Source: CAYVBE01 sp964572825
GTDB taxonomy: Bacteria; Planctomycetota; Brocadiia; SM23-32
Reading direction: 5' to 3'
NCBI GenBank assembly: GCA_964572825.1
Contig: CAZNGS010000004.1
Coordinates: 44,763 to 108,762 of the forward strand
Length of the DNA: 64,000 nt
Shown here: piece after piece, positions 40,828 to 49,897 of the stretch
Layout of the letters: the number at the start of each line of letters is the position of its first letter
Numbering within the stretch: the first letter of the stretch is position 1
Program-made: the position numbers and the translations under genes
Notes under the pieces: model-generated
What the model was told of the DNA's origin: nothing
Databases searched by the model: none
The model's input: the letters and a program-made list of their open reading frames with translations, nothing else

Positions 40828-41934
40828 GTGATTCAGAATGAACGGGTGATGTCCCTGAACGACCGGGGCCCCACCTGCGGAGATTACGTCCTGTACTGGA
40901 TGCAGCAGGCGCAGCGGGCACAGTGCAACCACGCTCTGGAGTTGGCGGTGCGCCGGGCCAACGAGGCGGGGCTGCCCCTGCTGGCCGTCTTCGGTGTCAC
41001 GCAGCGTTTTCCCGAGGCCGCCGAGCGGCATTACGCGTTCATGCTGGAAGGACTTCGGGAGGCGGCGCGGGCCCTTGCCGAGCGGGGCATCCACCTGGTC
41101 GTGCGGCGGCAGCCCCCCGTTCCGGCCGTGCTCGAACTGGCCGGGCGTGCGGCCCTGGTGGTGACCGACCGCGGCTACCTGCGCATCGGCCGCGACCCGG
41201 GACGAAGTGGACACTTCGTGGGCGGATACTCGGAGGCGCGGCGTCTCCTGGATGAGTTCATCGACTCCCGGCTGGCTTCGTACGCCGGGGGGAGCCGGGA
41301 CCCCGGCCGGAACTGCCTCTCCGGTCTCAGTCCCTACCTGCATTTCGGGCAGATTTCGCCGCTCGAGATAGCTCTACGAGTGCGGGATGGCAAGAGCGGG
41401 TCCGAGGCGGACAAGGAGGCGTTTTTGGAGCAACTGGTCGTGCGCCGGGAGCTTGCCATGAATCTGTGCCACTACAACGAGGGTTACGATTCCTTCAGTG
41501 TGCTACCCGATTGGGCCGGGGAAACGCTGAAGAAGCACGCGGGGGACGCTCGGGACCCCTGTTACGAAGCGGGCACTCTGGAAGCTGCCCGGACGCACGA
41601 CCGCTACTGGAACGCCGCGCAGCGGGAGCTCGTCCTCACCGGCAAGATGCACAGCTACATGAGGATGTACTGGGGCAAGAAAATCCTGGAATGGGTCACC
41701 GACCCGCAGCAGGCCTTCCGGATCGCGTTGCACCTCAACAACAAGTATTCGTTGGATGGGCGCGATCCGAACTCCTTCGCGGGCGTTGCCTGGTGCTTTG
41801 GCAAGCACGACCAGGCCTGGGGCGAGCGACCCATCTACGGCAAGGTCCGATACATGAGCGCGTCAGGGCTGGAGCGGAAATTCGACATGGAGGCCTACCT
41901 GCGGCGCGTTAATCAGCTTGATCCCGAGACCTGA
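40828..41934 (+). CDS. phr: Class II CPD photolyase with internal deletion
   Basis: 368 residues from GTG 40828 (GGAGG seven bases upstream; ATG 40849 is inside the conserved start). Class II signatures: RGPTCGDYVLYWMQQAQRAQ at the N-terminus, SGLSPYLHFGQISPLEIALR, LVVRRELAMNLCHYNEGYDS, and near the C-terminus RYWNAAQRELVLTGKMHSYM and RMYWGKKILEW. The FAD domain looks complete. However, after VVTDRGYLRIGRDPG the protein jumps directly to SGHFVGGYSEARRLLDEF, so roughly 80-100 residues of the N-terminal alpha/beta domain found in ~450-470-residue relatives are missing, in frame. Activity is therefore uncertain. Confidence 0.88.
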   Translation: MIQNERVMSLNDRGPTCGDYVLYWMQQAQRAQCNHALELAVRRANEAGLPLLAVFGVTQRFPEAAERHYAFMLEGLREAARALAERGIHLVVRRQPPVPAVLELAGRAALVVTDRGYLRIGRDPGRSGHFVGGYSEARRLLDEFIDSRLASYAGGSRDPGRNCLSGLSPYLHFGQISPLEIALRVRDGKSGSEADKEAFLEQLVVRRELAMNLCHYNEGYDSFSVLPDWAGETLKKHAGDARDPCYEAGTLEAARTHDRYWNAAQRELVLTGKMHSYMRMYWGKKILEWVTDPQQAFRIALHLNNKYSLDGRDPNSFAGVAWCFGKHDQAWGERPIYGKVRYMSASGLERKFDMEAYLRRVNQLDPET

Positions 41935-41949
41935 GAACCGGGCCCAGCG

Positions 41950-41978
41950 TTGACAGCGCGGGTCCGCTGGCTTACCTT
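41950..41978 (+). promoter_or_regulatory. Candidate promoter for the GH2 gene
   Basis: Consensus TTGACA (41950-41955), 17 bases, weaker TACCTT (41973-41978). A strong AAGGAGG precedes the start codon. Confidence 0.45.
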
Positions 41979-42018
41979 GGCGCCGTGACAGAGACTTTTT
42001 TCGACAAGGAGGACTGAA

Positions 42019-43767
42019 ATGGCGGATACTCCCCGCCCGGAGCATCCCCGGCCGGACCTGAGGCGCGACGACGAATGGTGGCTCAACCTGAACGGCACCT
42101 GGCAGTTTGCGCGTGATCCCGGCGTCTCCGGGGAGGCCCGGGGCTACGCGCACGGCACGGAGTTCGATGGTGAGATCGTCGTGCCTTTCTGTCCAGAGAG
42201 TCGCCTTTCAGGGATCGGAGACCGCGATTTCCACAACTCGGTGTGGTACCGGCGGCTGCTGGACATCCCCGAGCGGTGGCAGGGCCGACGGGTGCTTTTG
42301 CACGTGGGCGCCTGCGATTACGAAGCCACCGTCTGGCTGAACGGCGAGCAGGCAGCCCGTCACCGGGGGGGATACACCCCCTTTACGGCGGAGCTGACGG
42401 ACCTGCTGAACGGTACTTCAGGCCAGGACCTGGTGATCCGGGCGGTGGATGAAATACGGTCCGGTGTCCTGCCGCACGGCAAGCAGGCGGAGCGATACCA
42501 CTCCCACGGGTGCAGCTATACCCGCACCACGGGCATCTGGCAGACGGTCTGGCTGGAGGCCGTGCCCCGCACCTGCGTGCGGCGGGTCGACGTCTGGCCG
42601 GACCTCGACTCGGGCAGGTTCACGGTGCGGCTGCACGTGGACGGGGAGAGTTCGTTCAGCGGCACGGTCACGGCACTGGCGGATGGGGAGGCCGTGGGGC
42701 AGAACCGCTTCCAGGGCCGCGGCCGGGGCGCCGTGTGGGTGGCTCTTCCCCTGCAGGAGCAACGGCCCTGGAAGGCCGGAGACGGCTTCCTCTACCGGCT
42801 GGTGGTCGAGCTGGAGGGCGAGGGCGGCCGCGACAGCGTCACCACCTGGGCCGGCCTCCGGAAGTTCCACACCGAGGGCAAACGTTTCTTCCTGAACAAC
42901 GAGCCGCTATTCCTCCGCACGGTGCTGGACCAGGGCTTCTATCCCGACGGGGTCTACACCGCTCCCTCGGCCGAGGCGCTGGCAGCCGACATCGACGCCT
43001 CCATGTCGTTCGGCTTCAACGGTGCCCGGCTGCATGAGAAGGTGTTCGAGCCGCTTTTCCTCCACCTGGCCGACCGCAAAGGTTACCTGGTTTTCGGCGA
43101 GTACGCCGACTGGTACAGCCCCATGAACGATGCCGGTTACGTGCACGACATGGTGGACCAGTGGCGCGAGACGCTGAAGCGCGACCTGAGCCATCCTGCC
43201 ATTATCGGCTGGTGCCCGCTGAACGAATCCGGCGGCGCCGACCGCACGCTCTACGGCGAATGGCTGACCCGCACACTGTACCGGTGGACCCGGATGGTGG
43301 ACCCCACCCGCCCGGTGCTGGATACGTCGGGCTACTTCCACTTCGAGACCGACGTGTGGGACTGCCACAGTTATCAGCAGGACGTGGAGAAACTCAGGGC
43401 GGCCTTTGAGCCCCTGGCGCGAGGGGACTGGGAGAACGCGTTCACCAACGACCCCCGACAGCTCTCCTATGACGGCAACCGGCCGTACTTCGTCAGCGAG
43501 TTCGGCGGCATCCAGTGGAAGATGGGGCAGACCCCGGAAGGAAGCTGGGGTTACGAACAGGCGCCCCCCACGCGCGAAGAGTTCATGCAGCGGTTCAGGG
43601 GGCTGGTGGAGGCGCTGCTGAACAACCCGGGCATCGCCGGGTTCTGCTACACTCAACTGACGGACATCGAGCAGGAGGTGAACGGACTGCTCACCTACGA
43701 CAGGCAGGTCAAGTTCCCCGCCGAGGAGATCGCCTCTATTCTCCGGCAGAAAGCGGCGTGCGAATGA
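42019..43767 (+). CDS. Glycoside hydrolase family 2 enzyme
   Basis: 582 residues, no signal peptide. GH2 order: sugar-binding jelly roll (WWLNLNGTWQFARDPG, FHNSVWYRRLLDIPERWQGR, VWLNGEQAARHRGGYTPF), immunoglobulin-like domain (~190-280), TIM barrel. Catalytic acid/base Glu403 sits in GWCPLNESGG and the nucleophile Glu494 in YFVSEFGGI. Substrate could be beta-galactoside, -mannoside or -glucuronide. Shorter than lacZ-type enzymes, lacking C-terminal domains. Strong Shine-Dalgarno AAGGAGG. Stop overlaps the next start (ATGA), so the two products are coupled. Confidence 0.9.
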   Translation: MADTPRPEHPRPDLRRDDEWWLNLNGTWQFARDPGVSGEARGYAHGTEFDGEIVVPFCPESRLSGIGDRDFHNSVWYRRLLDIPERWQGRRVLLHVGACDYEATVWLNGEQAARHRGGYTPFTAELTDLLNGTSGQDLVIRAVDEIRSGVLPHGKQAERYHSHGCSYTRTTGIWQTVWLEAVPRTCVRRVDVWPDLDSGRFTVRLHVDGESSFSGTVTALADGEAVGQNRFQGRGRGAVWVALPLQEQRPWKAGDGFLYRLVVELEGEGGRDSVTTWAGLRKFHTEGKRFFLNNEPLFLRTVLDQGFYPDGVYTAPSAEALAADIDASMSFGFNGARLHEKVFEPLFLHLADRKGYLVFGEYADWYSPMNDAGYVHDMVDQWRETLKRDLSHPAIIGWCPLNESGGADRTLYGEWLTRTLYRWTRMVDPTRPVLDTSGYFHFETDVWDCHSYQQDVEKLRAAFEPLARGDWENAFTNDPRQLSYDGNRPYFVSEFGGIQWKMGQTPEGSWGYEQAPPTREEFMQRFRGLVEALLNNPGIAGFCYTQLTDIEQEVNGLLTYDRQVKFPAEEIASILRQKAACE

Positions 43768-46247
43768 CGTTCCGGCGCTGGCAGAAGGTCTTCCTGACCG
43801 TCGCGCTCGTGGGTCTCTCCGTCTGTGCGGTCAGGCCGGAGGCGCCGCCGTGGCGGGCCGACGAGCCGCCCCCGGTGGCGGCCCTGGCGGGGACCAGCCG
43901 GGCGCGCTACGTAGCGGAAGCGCCCCACCCGGGAGCGCCCGCCGAGGCGCGGCCGGGAGACCTGATGATCGAAAACGGCTTCGTGCGGTTCGTCATCGCC
44001 GCCGTTGAGGACCCCGGCCGGCCCTGTTGGCCGGGCAACCTCATCGACGCCGCGCTGCAGCGTGGCGAGGACGGGATGCGTCTGCTGGAGCCTCTGCTGG
44101 GGGCGGAGCCTCCGCGCAGGCCGGTCTACACGGAGGTAAAGATCCAGAATACGGGCGGGGACGAGGAGCCTGCCATCGTCACGGCTGGCGGTCACCTGTT
44201 CGGCGCCGGCCGGGTGCGGGTGCGCACCAGCTACTCACTGCAGCCCGATTCGCGGGCGCTGCACGTGGAGACCGAGGTGGAGAATCAGACGGGGGCCATG
44301 CTGAGCCTGTTCGGTTTGCGGGATGTACTGTGCCAGGGCCGCACGGTGCGGTTCGTGCCCGGGATCGGAATGTTTCCCGCGGGACGGCGGGCGACCACGC
44401 GCTGGATGGCCTTCTGTCGGGGCAGCCACGCGTGGGGTATAGCGGCGGACCGGAGGGGGCCGGAGGTGGAGTCCGACCATCTGGCCGGCAGTTCTGTGCT
44501 CCACTACGGGACGGTGGACATTCCTGCCGGAGAGTCGCAGCGCTACGGCCGGTCCGTGATGGCGGCATGGGGTGGTCCGCCGGCGATCGCCCGGTTGCTG
44601 GAACCGCTGGATGCCCATGAACGCGCCCGGATGGCCATCACGGTGCTGGAGCGCGAGAGCGGCAAAGCGATCCCCTGCGCGTGGGTGGCGCTGCGCTTTC
44701 CGGGGGGGCACGAGTCGCTGGGCGTGTTGACGGATGAGGCGGGCCGGGCGGAGCTGGAGGTTCCCGCCGGCAAGTGCGCGGCGCACGTCCTGGCCACCGG
44801 CTACCCACCGGCGGGGCCTTTGAAGCTGGGGTGCATCGCCGGAGCGATGCACGAGGTGCCGATGCCGCTTTCGAAGCGGGCGACGGTCCTGCTGACCGTT
44901 GTCTCCCGGACGGGGGAGGGCACGGAGCCCACCGCCGGGCGCGTCCGGCTCATCCCGCAGCGGCGGACGGCCCGTTGGGCCGTGGACGGGCCGGCATTTC
45001 CGGGCACTCCCTGGTCCCCCCTGGCGCTGGTCAACGGGCTGGCGGCCAGGCGGATTCCCCTGCCCTGCAGGAGCGAGATTTTCCCCGTCCCGTCCGTGCT
45101 GGTGGCCTCGAAGGGCCCGCTCTACGAGTGTGCCTATGCACGCATCCAGGCAATGCCGGGTGAGGAGCGGGAGCTCCAGGCGGTGCTGGAGCGGGCGGTT
45201 GATCCGGGTGATTACGTGGCGGTTGACTTTCGCCAGCGCACCGCTGCCAGCGCGGACTGCGCCCTTACACTGAAGGAAAGAGCACTGATCAATGCCTGTG
45301 AGGGCCTGGACGCTGCCGTCGTGAGTGACTCCGCTTTCCAGGACCTGTTCCCCAGCGCTGCATCCCCCGAGATGTGCGCCCTCGTGCCCGGCCACCGGGT
45401 GGACCTGCCCGGCGTGGGGGCGTTCAGCTTTTTCCCCGTGGATGGACGCATCGCCCGCCGCGAGCAGTTCCTCAAGGCGCTACGTTCCGGCGATTCTGCC
45501 CATGACGTGCTGGAGACCATGCGCCAGTTGTTCCCGAAGGCCCTGGTGCAGGTGGACCAGCCCCTGGATGAGTGGCGCGGCCTGCTGGCCGTCCAGGACA
45601 GCGTGCCGACCGCGCAGTTTGACGCCCTGGAGATACTGAGCGGTCACGACGTGGACGCGGCGCGACGGCTCCTGCCGCGATGGTTCTCCATGTTGAACGA
45701 CGGCCGGCGCGTCATGGTCACGGGCGGGTCCGGCTCCCGGGGACTGGTGGGCAACGAGGCGGGCTGCGCGCGCACCTTCATCCACTGCCCCGGCGCCGGC
45801 CGGCCGCCCCGCCGCGCGGACGTGATCGACGCCATACTCCGGCTGAAATCCATCCCCAACGCGTTCGTGACGAACGGCCCCTTCGTGGAGGCGGCCCTGG
45901 AGGGTCAGCCCCCGGGCAGCACCCAGACCCTGCGGGCCGGGACCGCCCGCCTGCGGGTGAAAGTCTCCGCCGCCCGGTGGATCGACGTGCAGCGCGTGAA
46001 ACTCTACAGGAACGGCGAACTGATCGAGCAGGTGTCCGTGCCCTCCGGGCAGAAGGCCCGTCGGTGCGATCGCACCTTTGAACTCCAGGTCCCGGGGGAC
46101 TGCTGGTTCGTCGTGGTGGTCGAGGGGGACAGGGGCCTGGCCCCGGTCTATGGTCCCCGGGGCGGGCCCACTCCGTGGGCGGTCACCAATCCTTTCTGGG
46201 TTGACGCCGATGCCGACGGAGACGTGCGGGTGGGCGGCGGAGGTTGA
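43764..46247 (+). CDS. Secreted CehA/McbA-like (PHP-related) metallohydrolase-type protein
   Basis: 827 residues. Signal peptide FRRWQKVFLTVALVGLSVCA. The N-terminal half is beta-sandwich (NGFVRFVIAAVEDPG; YSLQPDSRALHVETEVENQ; an Ig-like RMAITVLERESGKAIPCAWV). The C-terminal half follows the CehA/McbA plan, ending in the typical IPNAFVTNGPFVEAALEGQP and a beta tail (ARWIDVQRVKLYRNGELIEQ). The His-x-His that normally opens a PHP metal site is not evident (YVAVDFRQRTAAS occupies that place), so it may be catalytically dead or changed. Translationally coupled to the GH2 gene; probably processes or binds the same glycan outside the cytoplasm. Confidence 0.6.
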   Translation: MTFRRWQKVFLTVALVGLSVCAVRPEAPPWRADEPPPVAALAGTSRARYVAEAPHPGAPAEARPGDLMIENGFVRFVIAAVEDPGRPCWPGNLIDAALQRGEDGMRLLEPLLGAEPPRRPVYTEVKIQNTGGDEEPAIVTAGGHLFGAGRVRVRTSYSLQPDSRALHVETEVENQTGAMLSLFGLRDVLCQGRTVRFVPGIGMFPAGRRATTRWMAFCRGSHAWGIAADRRGPEVESDHLAGSSVLHYGTVDIPAGESQRYGRSVMAAWGGPPAIARLLEPLDAHERARMAITVLERESGKAIPCAWVALRFPGGHESLGVLTDEAGRAELEVPAGKCAAHVLATGYPPAGPLKLGCIAGAMHEVPMPLSKRATVLLTVVSRTGEGTEPTAGRVRLIPQRRTARWAVDGPAFPGTPWSPLALVNGLAARRIPLPCRSEIFPVPSVLVASKGPLYECAYARIQAMPGEERELQAVLERAVDPGDYVAVDFRQRTAASADCALTLKERALINACEGLDAAVVSDSAFQDLFPSAASPEMCALVPGHRVDLPGVGAFSFFPVDGRIARREQFLKALRSGDSAHDVLETMRQLFPKALVQVDQPLDEWRGLLAVQDSVPTAQFDALEILSGHDVDAARRLLPRWFSMLNDGRRVMVTGGSGSRGLVGNEAGCARTFIHCPGAGRPPRRADVIDAILRLKSIPNAFVTNGPFVEAALEGQPPGSTQTLRAGTARLRVKVSAARWIDVQRVKLYRNGELIEQVSVPSGQKARRCDRTFELQVPGDCWFVVVVEGDRGLAPVYGPRGGPTPWAVTNPFWVDADADGDVRVGGGG

Positions 46248-46271
46248 AATGGGCGCCGACCCCTTTAGAAT
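46244..46271 (+). promoter_or_regulatory. purQ promoter
   Basis: TTGAAA (46244-46249), 16 bases, TAGAAT (46266-46271); GGAGG at 46290-46294 precedes the start by seven bases. Confidence 0.55.
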
Positions 46272-46301
46272 GGCAACCTCATTCTCTGCGGAGGCCGACT
46301 G

Positions 46302-47099
46302 ATGGCGGAGACGAAGCCCGGCGTGGTCATACTGCGGACCGCGGGAACGAACTGCGACCGTGAGACGGAATTCGCCTTCCGACTGGCTGGAGCGCGGGCC
46401 GAACGACTGCACGTCAACGTCCTGCGCGGCGATCCCGCACGCCTCGATCAGTTCCAGGTGCTGGCCATCCCCGGCGGGTTCAGCTACGGGGACGATCTGG
46501 GCGCCGGCAAGGTGCTGGCCAACGAACTGCTCACCACGCTGCGCGAACCCATCGACCGATTCCTGGACGCGGGCAAACTGATCCTCGGCATATGCAACGG
46601 ATTCCAGGTGCTGGTCAAGACCGGGCTGCTGCCCGGTTTCGAGAGATGGCGCCAGGACGCAACCTTGACCTTCAACGATTCGCACAAGTTCGAGGACCGC
46701 TGGACCTACCTGCACGCGCCCGCCAACAGGTGCGTGCTCGTCGAAGACCGGGAGCGCCTCTACCTGCCCGTGGCTCACGCGGAGGGCAAGTTCGTCGCGC
46801 GCGACGACGCCGTGCTGGAGGAGCTGAAAGCACGCCGGCAGGTCGTCCATCGCTACATCGATCCCGAGGGTCGCTCCGGGGGATACCCCTGGAATCCGAA
46901 CGGGTCGGTGGACGACATCGCCGGCATCTGCGATCCCACCGGCCGCGTGCTCGGTATGATGCCCCATCCCGAGCGCCATTGCCTGCCGGTGCACGATCCC
47001 CGCTGGCCGCGGCGGGGGCTGGCGGAAGAGGGGGAAGGGCTGAGGCTCTTCCGGCGCGCCGTCGAGTTAGCCCGCGACTGGCTGGCTGCGCCCGCCTGA
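46302..47099 (+). CDS. purQ: Phosphoribosylformylglycinamidine synthase glutaminase subunit
   Basis: 265 residues. Class I glutamine amidotransferase: VVILRTAGTNCDRETEFAF opening, oxyanion region AIPGGFSYGDDLGAGK, nucleophile Cys in LGICNGFQVLVKTGLLPG, and catalytic His-x-Glu in GMMPHPERH. It supplies ammonia to PurL in purine synthesis; purL and purS are not in the window. Slightly longer than the ~230-residue Bacillus form. Confidence 0.93.
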   Translation: MAETKPGVVILRTAGTNCDRETEFAFRLAGARAERLHVNVLRGDPARLDQFQVLAIPGGFSYGDDLGAGKVLANELLTTLREPIDRFLDAGKLILGICNGFQVLVKTGLLPGFERWRQDATLTFNDSHKFEDRWTYLHAPANRCVLVEDRERLYLPVAHAEGKFVARDDAVLEELKARRQVVHRYIDPEGRSGGYPWNPNGSVDDIAGICDPTGRVLGMMPHPERHCLPVHDPRWPRRGLAEEGEGLRLFRRAVELARDWLAAPA

Positions 47100-47137
47100 A
47101 GGCGGCGGAGCCCGATCCCACCGCGCGGGAGGCGACT

Positions 47138-48802
47138 ATGGTCCCTTACAGCGTCGGCCTGGACTTCGGAACGGAGTCGGCACGGGCGCTGCTGCTCGAC
47201 CTGGAGAGCGGTAGGGAGGCGGCGGTCGCCGAATTCAACTATCCCCGCGGGGTGATCTCGGGGCGGCTCCCCGTGGAAGAAGAGGTCCTTCTCGGGCGGG
47301 ACTGGTTCCTGCAGGACCCGGACGACTACCTGGCGGCGCTGGCGGAGCTGATACCCTCGGTGCTCCGGAAGGCGGGCGTGGACGGCCAGCAGGTGGTAGG
47401 GCTGGGCCTGGACTTTACCTCCTGCACCCTCATGCCCTGTGACGCGGAAGGTGAGCCGCTATGTCGAAAGGGCCGGTTCCGGGCCGACCCGCAGGCGTGG
47501 GTTAAGCTGTGGAAGCACCACGGCGGGGCGGGGGAGGCGGAGCAGGTGCTGCGTGTTGCCACGGAACGGGGCGAGGAATTCCTCCGTTACTACGCCGGGA
47601 CCATCTCCAGCGAGTGGCTCATCCCCAAGGTGCTGGAGACGCTGCATCGCTCGCCGGCGCTCTTCGACGCGGCCCACACCTTCGTGGAGGGGGCCGACTG
47701 GGTGGTCTGGCAGCTTACAGGGGTGCTGGCGCGCAACGCCTGCTGCGCCGGTTACAAGGCTCAGTACGTGGCCGATCTCGGCTGGCCGTCCGCGGATTTT
47801 CTGGCCCTGATTGATCCTCGCTTGCGGGACCTGTTCGAGGAGAGGATGCCCGGGCAGGTAGTGGCGCCGGGCTCGGTGGTGGGCGGACTGCTGCCCCGGT
47901 GGGCGGAGCGGCTGGGCCTGCCGGAGGGAACTCCGGTGGCGGCGCCGTTCATCGACGCGCACGCCGCCGTGCCGGGCTGCGGCGTGACCGGCCCGGGGCA
48001 GATGGTCCTCGTTCTGGGCACGTCCTTGTGCCACATGCTGCTGGCGGAGGAGGCCAGGTTCTTCGAGGGCGTGGTGGGCATGGTCCGCGATGGCATCCTG
48101 CCCGGTTTCTACGGCTACGAGAGCGGCCAGACGGCCGGCGGTGACATCTACGCGTGGTTCGTCCAGAACTGCATGCCCGCGCAGTACGCCGACGAGGCGG
48201 AGAGCCGCGGCCTGACGGCCCATGAAGTCCTCACCGAGCGGGCCGCCCGGCTGGAGCCGGGGCAGAGCGGCCTGCTGGCCCTGGACTGGTGGAACGGGAA
48301 CCGCAGCGTGCTGATGGACGCGGACCTGAGCGGCCTGCTGGTCGGCCTGACCCTCGACACCCGGCCCGAGGAGATATACCGCGCCTGTATCGAGGGGACC
48401 ATGTTCGGCACCCGCCGCATAGTCGAGGCCTACCTGGAGGCCGGCATCGGCGTGGACCGTCTGATCGCGTGCGGGGGACTGCCCCGGAGGAATGCGTTCG
48501 CCATGCAGGTGCTGGCGGACGTGCTGGGTCGGCCGGTGCACGTGGCGTCTTCCCGGCAGACGGCCGCCCTGGGCAGCGCCCTGCTGGGGTGCGCGGCGGC
48601 GGGGGAGGGGGCGACTGGTTTCGCCGATGTTGCGCAGGCTGCCGCCGGCCTCGTCGCTCCGCCCGCGGGCGCCTTCACCCCGGCCCGGGAGGCAGCAGCG
48701 GCTTACGAGGACCTCTACGCGGAGTACGTGGGGCTGCACGACTACTTCGGGCGCACCGAGCGGGTGATGCACCGGTTGAGAAAACGGCAGCGGGAAGGAT
48801 AG
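47138..48802 (+). CDS. araB: Ribulokinase
   Basis: 554 residues from ATG 47138, with GGGAGG five bases upstream. FGGY-kinase features: nucleotide-binding VGLDFGTESARALLLDLESG, substrate region VGLGLDFTSCTLMPCDAEG, active-site TFVEGADWVVWQLTG, AAPFIDAHAAVPGCGV with the base Asp, then LDWWNGNRSVLMDADLSG and LIACGGLPRRNAFAMQVLAD, all close to AraB. Phosphorylates L-ribulose (or related ketopentoses). No araA or araD nearby. It follows purQ by 38 bases, an unusual partner. Confidence 0.92.
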   Translation: MVPYSVGLDFGTESARALLLDLESGREAAVAEFNYPRGVISGRLPVEEEVLLGRDWFLQDPDDYLAALAELIPSVLRKAGVDGQQVVGLGLDFTSCTLMPCDAEGEPLCRKGRFRADPQAWVKLWKHHGGAGEAEQVLRVATERGEEFLRYYAGTISSEWLIPKVLETLHRSPALFDAAHTFVEGADWVVWQLTGVLARNACCAGYKAQYVADLGWPSADFLALIDPRLRDLFEERMPGQVVAPGSVVGGLLPRWAERLGLPEGTPVAAPFIDAHAAVPGCGVTGPGQMVLVLGTSLCHMLLAEEARFFEGVVGMVRDGILPGFYGYESGQTAGGDIYAWFVQNCMPAQYADEAESRGLTAHEVLTERAARLEPGQSGLLALDWWNGNRSVLMDADLSGLLVGLTLDTRPEEIYRACIEGTMFGTRRIVEAYLEAGIGVDRLIACGGLPRRNAFAMQVLADVLGRPVHVASSRQTAALGSALLGCAAAGEGATGFADVAQAAAGLVAPPAGAFTPAREAAAAYEDLYAEYVGLHDYFGRTERVMHRLRKRQREG

Positions 48803-48809
48803 CCGCGGG

Positions 48810-49469
48810 CTAACCGGACTCGCGCGACAGGTGAGCGACGTGGTTCGAGATGTCCAGCACCTCGTCCGCGATGCGCTCCAGGCGCTGTCCCACTCCTACC
48901 AGCGCCAGGGCAAGTTCGACTGGAACGCGCTCCTCTGCCACGTGGCCCGGCAGCTCGCGGGACACCTGCTCGTTCAGCGACGCCAGCTCACCGAAAATCA
49001 GGTGAAGCGCCGACGCCTGGGCCGCGTCCCGATTGATGAAGGCTTCCAGCACGTCCCCGTGCATGCTCTGCACGAGTTCGACCATGCGGGGTAAGCACCC
49101 GGTGGGGTCGGCCTCCAGGATGCAGTGCGCCTGGCTGGCACGCAGCGTTTGCCCGATCCGCAGGGATTCGTCGGCGGTCCGCTTCAGGTCGGCCGCCATG
49201 CGAATCAGGGCGACCAGCATCCGGGCCTGGGCCGGCTCTATCTGTCCATCGCTGAGCGTCTGCAGACACAGCTTGTCGGTTTGCAGCCACAGCTCGTGTG
49301 CCTTGTAGTCCTCCTCCCGCAGTTGCCCCGCCGTTTGCTCACTGCATTCCAGGAGGGCGACCACCGAATCGGCGAACAATGACTCCACCGCGTTTCCCAG
49401 GGCAACGAAACGGCGTTCTGCCTCGTGCAGGCGCTCCCCGGTGCTCTGGTTTTTGCTCTCTTCATTCAT
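48810..49469 (-). CDS. PhoU-domain protein
   Basis: 219 residues, two PhoU helical bundles (AERRFVALGNAVESLFADSV; ALIRMAADLKRTADESLRIG; VELVQSMHGDVLEAFINRDA; ALVGVGQRLERIADEVLDIS). The E/D-rich metal motif of PhoU is partly kept (RIADEVLDIS). Such proteins regulate Pst phosphate transport and PhoR, or sit with Na/Pi cotransporters; neither is here. ATG 49469 lies about two bases after the predicted start of transcription, so the message may be leaderless. Confidence 0.82.
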   Translation of the reverse strand: MNEESKNQSTGERLHEAERRFVALGNAVESLFADSVVALLECSEQTAGQLREEDYKAHELWLQTDKLCLQTLSDGQIEPAQARMLVALIRMAADLKRTADESLRIGQTLRASQAHCILEADPTGCLPRMVELVQSMHGDVLEAFINRDAAQASALHLIFGELASLNEQVSRELPGHVAEERVPVELALALVGVGQRLERIADEVLDISNHVAHLSRESG

Positions 49470-49477
49470 CGGGTGCG

Positions 49478-49506
49478 ATTCTAACCAATCGCCGGGCGTC
49501 AATCAA
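49478..49506 (-). promoter_or_regulatory. phoU-like gene promoter
   Basis: Minus strand TTGATT (49506-49501), 17 bases, TAGAAT (49483-49478). Confidence 0.5.
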
Positions 49507-49507
49507 C

Positions 49508-49779
49508 CCGGTGGTCCATGACACTTGAGTTTGACGGTTCAGCCGGAGCGCCGGTGGGCCAGATGCAAGGCGCGGTGAGGAGGCGACCCGGGCGGGTCGC
49601 CGACGAAGCGCAACGTAGCAGATGGCGTGCCGCCGCCCGGCCCTTCGGGAGCTATTCTGCCGGTCCACTTCTTCGTTGCGGCTCCGCAGCGACCAGGTAG
49701 GTCAGCCTTGTCGCCGCGCCTTGAATCGGCCTCACCAGAATGGCTCTGAACCACAGAATCAAGTATCATGGACTACTGG
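49508..49779. mobile_element. MITE-like element with imperfect inverted ends (~270 bp)
   Basis: Left end GTCCATGACACTTGAG (from 49514) is mirrored by GTCCATGATACTTGAT read inward from 49773; the match continues with gaps to GGTTCA and outward through CCRGTR. Inside is a second inverted pair around AGGCGCGG/CCGCGCC and a long hairpin (GGCGACCCG/CGGGTCGCC). No coding sequence. Confidence 0.6.
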
Positions 49780-49790
49780 CGCCGGGCCTT

Positions 49791-49819
49791 TTGAATTGGC
49801 GGGGCGGACGGCATATAAT
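49791..49819 (+). promoter_or_regulatory. ispG operon promoter
   Basis: TTGAAT (49791-49796), 17 bases, consensus TATAAT (49814-49819), with a ~70-base leader. It begins just outside the MITE-like element. Confidence 0.7.
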
Positions 49820-49897
49820 CATGTTCGTCCCTGCGGCAGCCTCTCTGACGGTCTGCCCCTCCGGCGGATTTCAGCCCTGCCCTTGCAAGAGCTTAAT

